Assembly (NCBI RefSeq): GCF_900113285.1
Contig: NZ_FOOT01000004.1
Location: forward strand, 460,887 to 524,886
Origin: Pontibacter chinhatensis
GTDB lineage: Bacteria > Bacteroidota > Bacteroidia > Cytophagales > Hymenobacteraceae
Direction: 5' to 3'
DNA length: 64,000 nucleotides
Made by a program: the position numbers and the translations under genes. Position 1 is the stretch's first letter, and every line of letters starts with the position of its first letter. The notes beneath the pieces were generated by a model. It was not told the DNA's origin. It searched no databases and was given only the letters and a program-made list of their open reading frames with translations. Positions 34,487-44,649 of this stretch are shown here, piece by piece.

Positions 34487-34581
34487 TGTCATCCTGAAAG
34501 GATCTTGTTAAAGAGGGCCCCTACCCCCGCCAGTAGCGATAGCTTAACCTCCCTTCCACCAAGATTCTTAACAGAATGACA
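34487..34581. repeat. TGTCAT...AGATT inverted repeat element
   Basis: Left end TGTCATCCTGAAAGGATCTT, right end AAGATTCTTAACAGAATGACA read as its imperfect complement, with about 55 bp between. It is the same style as the TGTCATCTCGA element near 25.2 kb but a different family member. It lies between tRNA-Gly and the end of mutS. Confidence 0.65.
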
Positions 34582-34644
34582 GGGAATTTATAGCTGCATT
34601 TTCTAAAATGAAACAGCCCTACCTTCTCAGGAGAACTTTTCCTT

Positions 34645-37278
34645 CTACCGCGCTCCTGCCTTTTGCTTGTCCTGCAGCAGCAGTTTTAGCTCGTTTAGCT
34701 TCAGCAACGCCTCCACGGGCGTGATGGTGTTGATGTCCAGCTGCTCCATCAGCTCCTTTACGCGCTCGAGTTGCGGGTCGTGCAGCTCGAACATGCTGAG
34801 CTGGTAATTGCTCTTCGGCGCCGACTTCATTTTCTGCTGCGGGGACTGCTCCGATACTTTTTCCTTCTCCAGGTGATGCATAATCTCGTCGGCGCGCAGC
34901 ACCACGCTGTTGGGCATGCCGGCCATCTGCGCCACATGGATACCAAAGCTGTGCTCACTGCCGCCAGGCACCAGCTTGCGCATAAACAAAATCTTACCAC
35001 CCGCCTCGCGAACTGACACGTTGAAATTCTTCACGCGGGGTAGCTCCTCGGCCAACTGGTTCAGCTCGTGGTAGTGCGTGGCAAAAAGCGTCTTGGCTTT
35101 ATACTTGGGGTGGTTATGCAGATGTTCCACAATGGCCCAGGCAATCGAGATACCGTCGTAGGTGCTCGTGCCACGGCCAATCTCATCCATCAGCACCAGG
35201 CTGCGGTCTGATAGGTTGTTGAGAATGCTGGCTGTCTCGGTCATCTCCACCATAAACGTAGACTCGCCTTTCGAGAGGTTATCCGACGCGCCCACACGGG
35301 TGAAGATTTTATCGATGATGCCGATTTTAGCGGCTTCTGCGGGCACAAAGGAGCCAATCTGCGCCATCAGCACGATGAGGGCAGTCTGGCGCAGCAGCGC
35401 GCTCTTACCGGCCATGTTCGGACCCGTGATGATAATCACCTGCTGCTCCTCGTTGTCCAGGAAGATATCGTTCGGCACGTAGGTCTCGCCCAGGGGCAGT
35501 TGCTTCTCAATAACCGGGTGGCGGCCCTTCCTGATGTCGAGCACATGACTCTCGCTCACCTCCGGCTTCACGTAGTTGCTGGCCAGGGCTATACTGGCAA
35601 AAGCGCTCAGGCAGTCGATGACGCCGATGACCTTGGCATTTTGCTGTACCTGCGCCACATAGTCCAGCGCCTGCAGCACCAGCTCGTTAAACAGGCTGTA
35701 CTCGATAGTATAAATGCGTTCCTCGGCGTTCAGAATCTTCTCCTCGTAAGTTTTGAGCTCCTCGGTGATGTAGCGCTCGGCATTCACCAGCGTCTGCTTG
35801 CGTATCCAGGAGCCTGGCACTTTGTCTTTATGCGCGTTGCTTACCTCCAGGTAATAGCCAAATACCTTGTTGTAGGCAATTTTAAGCGAGCTGATGCCCG
35901 TGTTCTTGATTTCGCGCTGCTGCACCTGCGCCAGGTAGTCCTTGCCCGAGAAGGCGATGGCACGCAGCTCGTCGAGCTCTGCGTTCACGCCCTCGTTTAT
36001 CATGTTGCCCTGGTTGGTGAGCATCGGCGGCTCAGGCTTAAGGATGTTGCGGATTTCCTCGCGCAGGCCATCACAGGGAGCCAGCTGCGCCGCCAGTTTC
36101 TGCAGGGCCGGAATATCGCTTAAGGCCAGTAATTTCTGAATCGGGAGGATGGCTTCCAGGGCCTTGGCCAGCTGCACCAGTTCGCGCGGGTTCACGCGGC
36201 GCACGGCCACCTTCGAGATGAGGCGCTCCAGGTCGTTTATACTTTTCAGGTGCACGATTAGCTCGTCCAGCAGCTCGCGGTGTTTGGTCAGGGCCTCTAC
36301 CGTATCCAGGCGGCGACGGATTTGGGCCACGTCCTTGAGCGGCAGCACCACCCACTTTTTCAGCAGGCGGGCTCCCATCGGCGTTACGGTTTGGTCGAGT
36401 ACCTGTATCAGCGGCACGCCCTCGGGGTGCTGCGGGTAGAGCAGTTCCAGGTTGCGCACCGTGAAGCGGTCGAGCCAGACGTACTTGTCCTCCTCCAGGC
36501 GAGAGATGGTGGCGATGTGGCTAATCTCGTGGTGCTGCGTTTCGGAGAGGTAATGCAGGATAGCGCCGGCCGAGATAATCGCCTCGTGCATGCCCTCGAT
36601 ACCAAAACCTTTAAGGGAGGCAGTGCCAAACTGCCGTGTCAGCGACTCGTAGGCGAAATCATACTTGAACACCCACTCCTCAAGGGCATAATAGCGGAAG
36701 TCAGGGCCGTAGCGATCGGTAAAGGTTTCCTTTTCGCGTTTGCAGAAAAGCACCTCGGCCGGGGCCAGGCTCTGCAGCAGTTTGCCAATGTAGCTTTTAT
36801 CCCCCTGGGCGGTGATGAACTCGCCGGTCGAGATATCCAGGAAGGAGATACCCGTTTCAGTTTTACCGAAATGCACGGCCGCCAGGTAGTTGTTGCTGCG
36901 GCGCTCGAGCACCTGGTCGTTAAACGACACCCCCGGCGTTACGAGCTCGGTTACGCCGCGCTTCACGATGCCCTTTACCGTCTTCGGGTCTTCGAGCTGG
37001 TCGCAGATGGCCACACGCTCGCCGGCACGCACCAGCTTGGGCAGGTAGGTGTCCAGAGCGTGATGCGGAAAACCGGCCAGCTCCGTTTCGGAGGCCGAGC
37101 CGTTGCCGCGCTTAGTCAGTACGATGTCCAGAATTTTACTTGCCTTGATGGCGTCCTCGCCGAAGGTTTCGTAAAAGTCCCCTACCCTGAACAGCAGCAG
37201 CGCCCCCGGATGCTTCGCCTTAATGGCGTTGTATTGCTTCATCAGCGGCGTTACCGTGCCTTTGTCTCCTCCTTTCAT
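34645..37278 (-). CDS. mutS: DNA mismatch repair protein MutS
   Basis: An 877-residue mismatch sensor: N-terminal mismatch-binding domain (TPLMKQYNAIKAKHPGALLLFRVGDFYETF in parts; Phe-x-Glu at DFYETF), connector, lever and clamp, then the ATPase with Walker A GPNMAGKS, VEMTE, Walker B LMDEIGRGTS and ATHYHEL. I chose ATG 37278, preceded by AGAGGAAGT; the frame from 37305 would start inside an inverted-repeat spacer. The C-terminal tail carries the DNA-clamp helices. Confidence 0.96.
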   Translation of the reverse strand: MKGGDKGTVTPLMKQYNAIKAKHPGALLLFRVGDFYETFGEDAIKASKILDIVLTKRGNGSASETELAGFPHHALDTYLPKLVRAGERVAICDQLEDPKTVKGIVKRGVTELVTPGVSFNDQVLERRSNNYLAAVHFGKTETGISFLDISTGEFITAQGDKSYIGKLLQSLAPAEVLFCKREKETFTDRYGPDFRYYALEEWVFKYDFAYESLTRQFGTASLKGFGIEGMHEAIISAGAILHYLSETQHHEISHIATISRLEEDKYVWLDRFTVRNLELLYPQHPEGVPLIQVLDQTVTPMGARLLKKWVVLPLKDVAQIRRRLDTVEALTKHRELLDELIVHLKSINDLERLISKVAVRRVNPRELVQLAKALEAILPIQKLLALSDIPALQKLAAQLAPCDGLREEIRNILKPEPPMLTNQGNMINEGVNAELDELRAIAFSGKDYLAQVQQREIKNTGISSLKIAYNKVFGYYLEVSNAHKDKVPGSWIRKQTLVNAERYITEELKTYEEKILNAEERIYTIEYSLFNELVLQALDYVAQVQQNAKVIGVIDCLSAFASIALASNYVKPEVSESHVLDIRKGRHPVIEKQLPLGETYVPNDIFLDNEEQQVIIITGPNMAGKSALLRQTALIVLMAQIGSFVPAEAAKIGIIDKIFTRVGASDNLSKGESTFMVEMTETASILNNLSDRSLVLMDEIGRGTSTYDGISIAWAIVEHLHNHPKYKAKTLFATHYHELNQLAEELPRVKNFNVSVREAGGKILFMRKLVPGGSEHSFGIHVAQMAGMPNSVVLRADEIMHHLEKEKVSEQSPQQKMKSAPKSNYQLSMFELHDPQLERVKELMEQLDINTITPVEALLKLNELKLLLQDKQKAGAR

Positions 37279-37287
37279 ACTTCCTCT

Positions 37288-37660
37288 ATGGTTAAATGGC
37301 TGCATGGTTAAATTGTTAACGCTGCAGCTGATTTTATACTTTGTTATGGATGGACTTAACCCACCCCTGAGAGCTACGCTCGTTAGCTCAAAACTCGCGT
37401 TTTGGCTAGTCCAGAGGAGGGGAATTTATACTTTGCTTTCGGACTTCCTTATCTGAAAGCTATATGCTGTTCCGGATTTGTAATCCGGAACTTTGTTACC
37501 TGCGGATTTGCAATCCGCTTTCATGTCCGTAGCCGCTGTCTTTGCTATTGCGGATTGCAAATCCGCAATAGCAAAGACAGCGTGCTTATACTTTGTACCC
37601 TATTTATACTTTATACTTCCTCCATCAATTTAACCATACAGCCATTTAACAATTTAACTG
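37288..37660. repeat. inverted repeat bounding the mutS upstream gap
   Basis: TTAAATGGCTGCATGGTTAAA-like sequence at about 37292-37313 recurs inverted at about 37628-37648 (one mismatch). Between them lie the REP hairpins at 37470-37581. No gene is credible in the gap. Confidence 0.55.
37470..37581. repeat. cluster of three CGGATT-nnn-AATCCG hairpins (REP-like)
   Basis: Hairpin 1: TTCCGGATT/AATCCGGAA, 37470-37490. Hairpin 2: GCGGATT/AATCCGC, 37502-37518. Hairpin 3: perfect 22-bp arms 37535-37556 and 37560-37581 with a 3-base loop. All three share the core GGATT-3nt-AATCC. A related hairpin GTTGGGTT-ACA-AACCCAAC lies at 41501-41519. Confidence 0.85.
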
Positions 37661-37754
37661 TGGTTTGACTTTTGCCCAAAACCGCCGGACCTTTGCGGCA
37701 GCGCTGGAAACAAAAGGTCTTGTGTCTTATGTCTAATATCTGGCGTCTAAAAAC

Positions 37755-38294
37755 ATGCGCAAACTTTCGATGGACGACCTCAACCGCGACTCGGTTGAAG
37801 AATTCAAAAATAAGAAAAAAATACCGTTAGTCTTGGTGCTGGATAATGTGCGCAGCCTCAACAACGTGGGCTCCGTTTTCCGCACCGCCGATGCCTTTAT
37901 GGCCGAAAAAGTATACCTCTGCGGCATCACGGGCAAGCCTCCCCACCGTGATATTGAGAAAACCGCCCTGGGCGCCACCGAGTCGGTGGAATGGGAGCAC
38001 GTGCCGGATACCCTGGAGCAGGTAAAAGAGCTAAAGGCGCAGGGTTATCAGATTGGTTCGGTGGAGCAGGCGGAAAGAAGTATAAAGCTGAACGAGTTCA
38101 GGCCGGAGCCGGGGCAAAAGTATGCACTGGTGCTGGGCAACGAGGTGTTTGGCGTGGAGCAGGAGGTCATCAACCATTCAGATTTTGTGCTGGAGATTCC
38201 GCAGTTTGGCACCAAGCACTCGCTCAACATCTCGGTGGCCACCGGCGTGGTGGTGTGGGATTTTCTGAGCAAAACGCTGTCACAGCAAGTATAA
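37755..38294 (+). CDS. SpoU/TrmH-family RNA 2'-O-methyltransferase
   Basis: A 179-residue SPOUT methyltransferase: motif 1 LDNVRSLNNVGSVFRTADAF (catalytic Arg), motif 2 LVLGNEVFGVEQEV, motif 3 IPQFGTKHSLNISVATGV. It methylates a tRNA or rRNA ribose using SAM bound in the trefoil knot. No N-terminal substrate domain is present, so the target is undetermined. Confidence 0.9.
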   Translation: MRKLSMDDLNRDSVEEFKNKKKIPLVLVLDNVRSLNNVGSVFRTADAFMAEKVYLCGITGKPPHRDIEKTALGATESVEWEHVPDTLEQVKELKAQGYQIGSVEQAERSIKLNEFRPEPGQKYALVLGNEVFGVEQEVINHSDFVLEIPQFGTKHSLNISVATGVVVWDFLSKTLSQQV

Positions 38295-38319
38295 AACCGC
38301 CGTAAAGTATAAAACACCG

Positions 38320-38350
38320 GAGCACTGGCCACGGCTGGTGCTCTTTTTTT
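38320..38350 (+). terminator. rho-independent terminator
   Basis: GAGCACTGGCC pairs with GGCTGGTGCTC (with G-T pairs), followed by seven T. Confidence 0.78.
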
Positions 38351-38526
38351 GCCTTATACTGAGCCATCAGTTGCCCTACTCCCGGAGCCGTGCACGTTTT
38401 TTCGCAGAAAAATTTGCACCGGCTTTAAACTTTCACCCGCCTTTTTTGTCGCACTATATACAAACGGAGCCTTCACCCGCCGCTCCGCTGGCTGCCTTTT
38501 ATACTTTCGCGGATTTTATAAGAACT

Positions 38527-40989
38527 ATGATGAAGACATACTTTCGGCTTATACTTTACTTCTTGTTTATACTTTCGCCGGTGGTGCTTTCGGCACAAAA
38601 CCAGACTATTGGCAAGGTGAGCGGCAAGCTCCTGGATGCCGGCTCAGGCAAACCCATCGGCTTTGCCAACGTGGTGCTCCTCACGCTGCCCGACTCCAGC
38701 CTCGTCACCGGCGCCACCACCGACATAGAAGGTGTGTTTATACTTGAAAGAGTCCCCTCCGGCCGCTTTGTCCTGCGGGCCTCCATGGTGGGCTACCCGA
38801 ACAAGTATGCAAGCGTCAACCTTACCGCCGACAAGCCGGAAGCTGCCCTGGGCAATATCAGCCTAAAGGCCTCTGCCACCCAGCTGGGCGAAGTAGAGGT
38901 GGTGGCGCAGCGGCAGTTGGTGGACTTTGAGCTGGACAAGCGGGTGGTAAACGTGAGCCAGGACCTGAACGCGCAGAGCGGCACGGTGGCGGAGGTGATG
39001 CAAAACCTGCCTTCGGTGGAGGTGGACATAGACGGCAACGTGAGCATGCGCGGCAGTTCTAACGTCACCATCCTGATAGACGGCAAACGCTCGGCCCTTT
39101 CCGAAATTCCACTGGACCAGATTCCGGCTAACATGATTGAGAGCATCGAGCTCATCACCAACCCTTCCTCTAAGTATAACCCGGAGGGCACCTCGGGTAT
39201 CATCAACTTGGTGCTTAAAAAAGAGAAGAAACCCGGCTTCAATGGCTCGGCCTCCATCACGGCCGGCACCTACGACAACTACAATACCTCGCTCAACCTG
39301 AACTACCGCTACAACAAGTGGTCGCTAAATACGGGGTATGATTTCAGGCAGCGCACACGGCCCGGCACGCAGAAGAACAATACTACCAACTTCTACCTCA
39401 ACGACGCCGGGCAGATAGACAGCACCAGCTACCGCCTGCAGGAGGGCGAGCGCAACAGCACCGACCTCTCCCATAACTTCCGGCTGGGCGCAGACTATTA
39501 CCTCACGCCCAAGCATACCTTGTCGGCCTCGGCGCTGTACCGTTTCGGGGAGGACGAGAGCACCAACAACATCCGCTACCGCTTCCTGGACGAGAACCGC
39601 CTGCTGCAGAGCACCCGCACCCGCGACGCCCGCGAGGTGGAGGACGAACGCGCCCTGGACCTGACCCTGGGCTACCGCCAGACCTTCGACCGCAAAGGCC
39701 AGGAACTGACAGCCGATGTGGTCTACAATGCTAACGTGGATGACGAAGTGGCGCTTTTTGATGAAAGGCGGATTGGCGCCGAAACCTCCACGGAACTACA
39801 GGAAACGCTGGTAGACGACAAGAACTATGAGTTTGTAACCAAGGCCGATTACGTGCATCCTTTCTCGGAGAACAGCCGGCTGGAAGCAGGTTTCCGGACT
39901 TCGTTTGAGCGCCTGGATGAGGATTCCCGTTTCTTTAACCAGAACGTGGAAACAAGTCAGATGGAGTATGACACCACCCGCAGCAACCATTTCGTGTTCG
40001 ACCAGCAGGTATATTCCCTGTACACCAACTACAGCAATAAGTATAAAAGTATAACCTACCAGGTAGGCGTGCGGGCCGAGCACACCATTACCAAGTCTGA
40101 CCTGCGCAATACCGACGACACCTATAAGAACAACTACTTCAGTCTTTTCCCTACGCTGTTCATCACCAATGATTTTGATGAGGACAACAAACTACAGTTC
40201 AGCTACAGCCGTCGCATCAACAGGCCGCGCAGCCGCTTCCTGAACCCGTTTGTGGACCAATCCGACAGGTATAACCTTTCCTACGGCAACCCTAAGTTGG
40301 ACCCGGAGTTTGTGAACTCGCTGGAGTTGAGCTACCTGCGCTATTGGGGACAAGCCTCGTTTAACGCCACTGTTTTTTACCGCCACACCACCGACGGCAT
40401 AGAACGCTTCCGGCAAGCGACGACCATTGACATAAACGGCGTGGAAGAACCGGGTACGCAAACCACCTTCATCAACCTGTCGGATAACCGGTCCTATGGC
40501 CTGGAGCTGGGCACCAATTACCCTATCACCAAGTGGTGGCGTCTGAATGCGAGCTGGTCGGGTTTCCGGACAGAGTTGAGCACTGTGCAAAACGATACCG
40601 AGCTGAGCAACACCCAACTGAGCTGGAGCGCCAAACTCAACTCCAACATGACCGTGTGGAAAGACCTGGACATACAGCTTTCTGGCTTCTACCGCGCGCC
40701 CAGCAACGACATTCAGGGGCGTATGGAGCAGATGTTCAGCGCCGACCTGGGCATGAAAAAGGATGTGCTCAAGAAGAAAGGCACGGTTTCGCTGCGTGTG
40801 TCGGATTTGTTTAATACGCGCCGCTTCGATTTCCTGAGCTACGGGCCGGAGTTCCGTTCTGAAATCCAGAACCGCCGCCAGAGCCGCATCCTGTACCTGG
40901 GCTTCACCTACCGCCTCAACAGCGACGACAGTGACCGCCGTAACCGCCGCAACGAGCAGAACGGCGGCGGGGAGGAGGATGAGTTTTAG
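38527..40989 (+). CDS. outer-membrane beta-barrel receptor (TonB-dependent-like)
   Basis: An 820-residue protein: signal peptide (MMKTYFRLILYFLFILSPVVLSAQ), carboxypeptidase-regulatory-like domain (GKLLDAGSGKPIGFANVVLL), plug (VAEVMQNLPSVEVDIDG, GSSNVTILIDGKR, NPEGTSGIINLVLKK), and a large barrel typical of the OMP_b-brl_3 group. The C-terminus is hydrophilic (DSDRRNRRNEQNGGGEEDEF) after the last strand LYLGFTYRL. I chose ATG 38527; the frame from 38338 reads a terminator. Ligand unknown; no partner lipoprotein is adjacent. Confidence 0.88.
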   Translation: MMKTYFRLILYFLFILSPVVLSAQNQTIGKVSGKLLDAGSGKPIGFANVVLLTLPDSSLVTGATTDIEGVFILERVPSGRFVLRASMVGYPNKYASVNLTADKPEAALGNISLKASATQLGEVEVVAQRQLVDFELDKRVVNVSQDLNAQSGTVAEVMQNLPSVEVDIDGNVSMRGSSNVTILIDGKRSALSEIPLDQIPANMIESIELITNPSSKYNPEGTSGIINLVLKKEKKPGFNGSASITAGTYDNYNTSLNLNYRYNKWSLNTGYDFRQRTRPGTQKNNTTNFYLNDAGQIDSTSYRLQEGERNSTDLSHNFRLGADYYLTPKHTLSASALYRFGEDESTNNIRYRFLDENRLLQSTRTRDAREVEDERALDLTLGYRQTFDRKGQELTADVVYNANVDDEVALFDERRIGAETSTELQETLVDDKNYEFVTKADYVHPFSENSRLEAGFRTSFERLDEDSRFFNQNVETSQMEYDTTRSNHFVFDQQVYSLYTNYSNKYKSITYQVGVRAEHTITKSDLRNTDDTYKNNYFSLFPTLFITNDFDEDNKLQFSYSRRINRPRSRFLNPFVDQSDRYNLSYGNPKLDPEFVNSLELSYLRYWGQASFNATVFYRHTTDGIERFRQATTIDINGVEEPGTQTTFINLSDNRSYGLELGTNYPITKWWRLNASWSGFRTELSTVQNDTELSNTQLSWSAKLNSNMTVWKDLDIQLSGFYRAPSNDIQGRMEQMFSADLGMKKDVLKKKGTVSLRVSDLFNTRRFDFLSYGPEFRSEIQNRRQSRILYLGFTYRLNSDDSDRRNRRNEQNGGGEEDEF

Positions 40990-41000
40990 GTGCCGCCGGG

Positions 41001-41613
41001 TCCAACCACCCCTGGCCCCTCCTTGGCTAAGGAGGGGAATCTGTAATTGCTTTAGCTAAAGTATAAGTTGCATAGCCAAAGTATAAACACCCCTATGGTC
41101 CCCTCAAGGGGACAATCTATAATTACCCACTAGCGCGAGAGAGCTATCGGGAATTCTAATCAGATCTCTCCCGAAGGTCAAGATGACAGCAAGGCAGCGG
41201 CTATCGAATTGATTCCCAGCCTTTGGGTTGAGCGCCTCGAGAGGTTCCGGCGACGAGCGCAAGCGAGGCAGCCCGAGGCACGAGGGCAGGAAGCGAAAGC
41301 AGCGCGATGCCCGAAGGCGAGGCCTCCCGGCCTAGGAGGGCATCAAAGCTAGAGATGAAACAGTAGCCTATGTAAGTCTGGAGGATGAACGGCAGCTAGT
41401 ATGGATAGCTTGTGTCAAGTTGCAGGAGGCAGCGGCTAGGAAAGTATAAGCCGGCAAGTATAGAAGTATAGCCAAAGTACAAGTATGACTATTCAAGCCA
41501 GTTGGGTTACAAACCCAACATCATCGTAGGCACGGGTTGCAAACTCGCGCCAGCGAGAGGATACTAGGGAAGAGCAAAGGCACAAGCGGACGCTTGCGCC
41601 AGTGGGAAGTAAA
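41001..41613. repeat. long composite intergenic repeat, copy 2
   Basis: Same blocks and order as 25041-25670, with an extra GAGGTTCCGGCGACGAGCG stretch. It ends in hairpins GTTGGGTT-ACA-AACCCAAC (41501-41519) and GGCACAAGCG-GAC-GCTTGCGCC (41579-41600). There is no coding capacity. Confidence 0.8.
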
Positions 41614-41623
41614 CCAAAGTATC

Positions 41624-42118
41624 CTATACTTCCTCCTTCAACACCAACTCCATTTTAATATCCGCCCGCTCGTAAATGCTTGGCGGCATCGGCACCTCCA
41701 CGAAGCCCAGGCGCTGGTACAGGTTCAGGGCAGGTAGCAGGCGGCGGTTCGACACCAGGAATATTTTATGAGCACCTGCGCGACGGGCCCTGTCTATGGC
41801 AGCTTCGCCCAGCATTTTGCCAATTTTCATGCCCTGCATCTTAGGGGCCACCGCCATCTTCGCCAACTCAAACACGCCCTCACTGTCTTTAATTAAAGCA
41901 CAGGTACCTACCGGCTCCCCGTTAAAGAGCGCCATCAAAACATGCCCGCCTTTGTTGATGATGTAGCCCTGCGGGTCGCTGAGGGATTGGTTGTCGGCCT
42001 CCTCCATCACAAAGTGCGTCGAGATCCACTCGTGGTTGAGGTCGTAGAAAGCCTGCGCGTAGAACAGGTTGAAATCAACAATCTGTATTGCGGAAGGAGT
42101 ATTATAGTGCTGTGCCAT
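41624..42118 (-). CDS. GNAT-family N-acetyltransferase
   Basis: A 164-residue acetyltransferase with acetyl-CoA motif A (LAKMAVAPKMQGMKIGKML) and motif B (NLYQRLGFVEVPMP). The N-terminal part (FYDLNHEWISTHFVMEEAD) is typical of Bacteroidota GNATs of unknown acceptor. The stop region contains TATACTT. Divergent from the next membrane-protein gene. Confidence 0.88.
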   Translation of the reverse strand: MAQHYNTPSAIQIVDFNLFYAQAFYDLNHEWISTHFVMEEADNQSLSDPQGYIINKGGHVLMALFNGEPVGTCALIKDSEGVFELAKMAVAPKMQGMKIGKMLGEAAIDRARRAGAHKIFLVSNRRLLPALNLYQRLGFVEVPMPPSIYERADIKMELVLKEEV

Positions 42119-42223
42119 GGTATGCTAAACGTGTATGCTGCAAAGTTACGGAATTGCCCCAATCACCGCAGATTATACTTTATACCTCTGATTACAGTAT
42201 ACTAGGCTGCAAATTCCCAAAGT

Positions 42224-42823
42224 ATGGAAAGCGACCTCTCTATTATCCCGCTGTGGCTGCAACTGGCGTATACTGCCTTTTTACTGGTACTAGTGCCGGT
42301 CTATTGGAAAAAGTATGGCCCGGGCAATTTTCTGTGGTTCTCCGATATCGCCTTGTTCTCGGTGGGCATCGTGCTCTGGACCGGCAATAAATTGCTGCTA
42401 AGTATGATGGCCGTGGGCGTGCTGGCGCTGGAGCTAATCTGGAACCTGGACTACTTCGGCAGGCTGCTGACGGGGCACCAGTTGCTGGGCCTAAGCGCTT
42501 ATATGTTCGACGAGAGCAAAAGTCTCTTCCTGCGCGGGCTTTCGCTGTTCCATGTAGTGCTGCCTGTACTGGTAATATGGCTTCTGCTGGAGTGGGGCTA
42601 CGAGCCGGAGGCGCTGTACTGGCAAACAGCCCTGGCCTGGGTGGTGCTGCCGCTCACCTACTTCCTCACAGACCCGAAAGAGAACATCAATTGGGTGTTC
42701 GGTCCGGGCAACGAGCCACAACATAAAATTCCGGCCCGCTTATACTTTGCTATGATGATGCTCATCTTTCCAATAGGCGTGTACCTCCCCTCCCACTTCC
42801 TGCTGCAGCGGCTCTTCAACTGA
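42224..42823 (+). CDS. multi-pass membrane protein of unknown function
   Basis: 199 residues with six or seven predicted helices (LQLAYTAFLLVLVPVYW, IALFSVGIVLWTG, LLLSMMAVGVLALELIW, VVLPVLVIWLLLEWG, TALAWVVLPLTYFLT, FAMMMLIFPIGVYLPSH). Conserved-looking polar motifs are GPGNFLWFSD, NLDYFGRLLTG and DPKENINWVFG. I do not recognise a family with a known role. It converges on the CHRD lipoprotein gene with a facing AAGTATA pair in between. Confidence 0.75.
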   Translation: MESDLSIIPLWLQLAYTAFLLVLVPVYWKKYGPGNFLWFSDIALFSVGIVLWTGNKLLLSMMAVGVLALELIWNLDYFGRLLTGHQLLGLSAYMFDESKSLFLRGLSLFHVVLPVLVIWLLLEWGYEPEALYWQTALAWVVLPLTYFLTDPKENINWVFGPGNEPQHKIPARLYFAMMMLIFPIGVYLPSHFLLQRLFN

Positions 42824-42830
42824 CTTTATA

Positions 42831-42849
42831 AAGTATAAAAGCTATACTT
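42831..42849. repeat. facing AAGTATA pair between convergent genes
   Basis: AAGTATA (42831-42837), AAAGC, TATACTT (42843-42849): a 7-bp stem in the 26-bp gap between two converging genes, the place where a terminator is expected. Confidence 0.65.
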
Positions 42850-43329
42850 CTACGGGATCAGGTTGCCCCGTAACTCACCGTTGGGGTGGGTGGTGCTGTG
42901 GATGTTCACGTACCAGCGGCCGGCTTTCAGGTCATCCTCCTCGGCCTGGGTTAGGGGCCTGGTAGAGCCGGAGATGGTGCCGCTGGAGCCTTGGTTAAAT
43001 CCCTCCTCAATGTTAATTACAGGCGGTGCGCTGGAGTCACGGTCGGCCGGGCCGTGGAAGTGCATGGCCGTGGTGGCATCGGCAGGGTTCCCTAACTGCC
43101 AGGAGATGGTATAGCTCAGCGTATTGTTCAGCTCATTAAACACGACATCCATTTCCCCGGCACCTGTCGTTACCACTCCCGGACGCTCGTTTGAGCCGAG
43201 CAGCGCTACATCGTTAAACTCTATCTCATCATCCAGCTGCGTGTTGTCTTCGTCATCGTCGCAGGCGGCCAGCAGGCCGCTTAGCAGCAGCGCCACGCAC
43301 ATGACGTAGTTTTTATACTTGTTTTCCAT
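42850..43329 (-). CDS. CHRD-domain lipoprotein
   Basis: A 159-residue lipoprotein: lipobox LLAAC with Cys23, then an acidic stretch DDDEDN compatible with surface export, then a CHRD domain (NELNNTLSYTISWQLGNPADATTAMHFHGPAD in parts, ending WYVNIHSTTHPNGELRGNLIP). CHRD domains occur in chordin and many bacterial surface proteins; the function is unknown. The upstream gap 43330-43456 holds AAGTATA copies only. Confidence 0.88.
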   Translation of the reverse strand: MENKYKNYVMCVALLLSGLLAACDDDEDNTQLDDEIEFNDVALLGSNERPGVVTTGAGEMDVVFNELNNTLSYTISWQLGNPADATTAMHFHGPADRDSSAPPVINIEEGFNQGSSGTISGSTRPLTQAEEDDLKAGRWYVNIHSTTHPNGELRGNLIP

Positions 43330-43456
43330 AGCTCCTGAAGTTTAGTTCTATACTTTAATCTTACTACGTTGTTTACCAGTTGTTATAGCAAACCGGTTAC
43401 TATTCCGTAAGCCCCGGAAAGTATAGCTCCAACAGCATCACCCGAAAAGCGGGGCA

Positions 43457-43486
43457 CAAAAAAAAGCGGGCTCAAAAAGCCCGCTC
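43457..43486 (-). terminator. rho-independent terminator of the efflux operon
   Basis: Read on the minus strand: AGCGGGCT, loop TTTTG, AGCCCGCT, followed by eight T. Confidence 0.9.
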
Positions 43487-43523
43487 TCTCCCCTTGAACA
43501 AACAACAAACAAATTCTTTTAAG

Positions 43524-44621
<1,098 letters not shown>

Positions 44622-44649
44622 AGCGTTGTCAATTATCAATTACCAGTTA

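Noticed and set aside
37402..37668. Plus-strand frame of 88 residues over the REP hairpins
   Set aside because: The frame is created by palindromic repeats and AAGTATA copies; Cys-rich nonsense composition.
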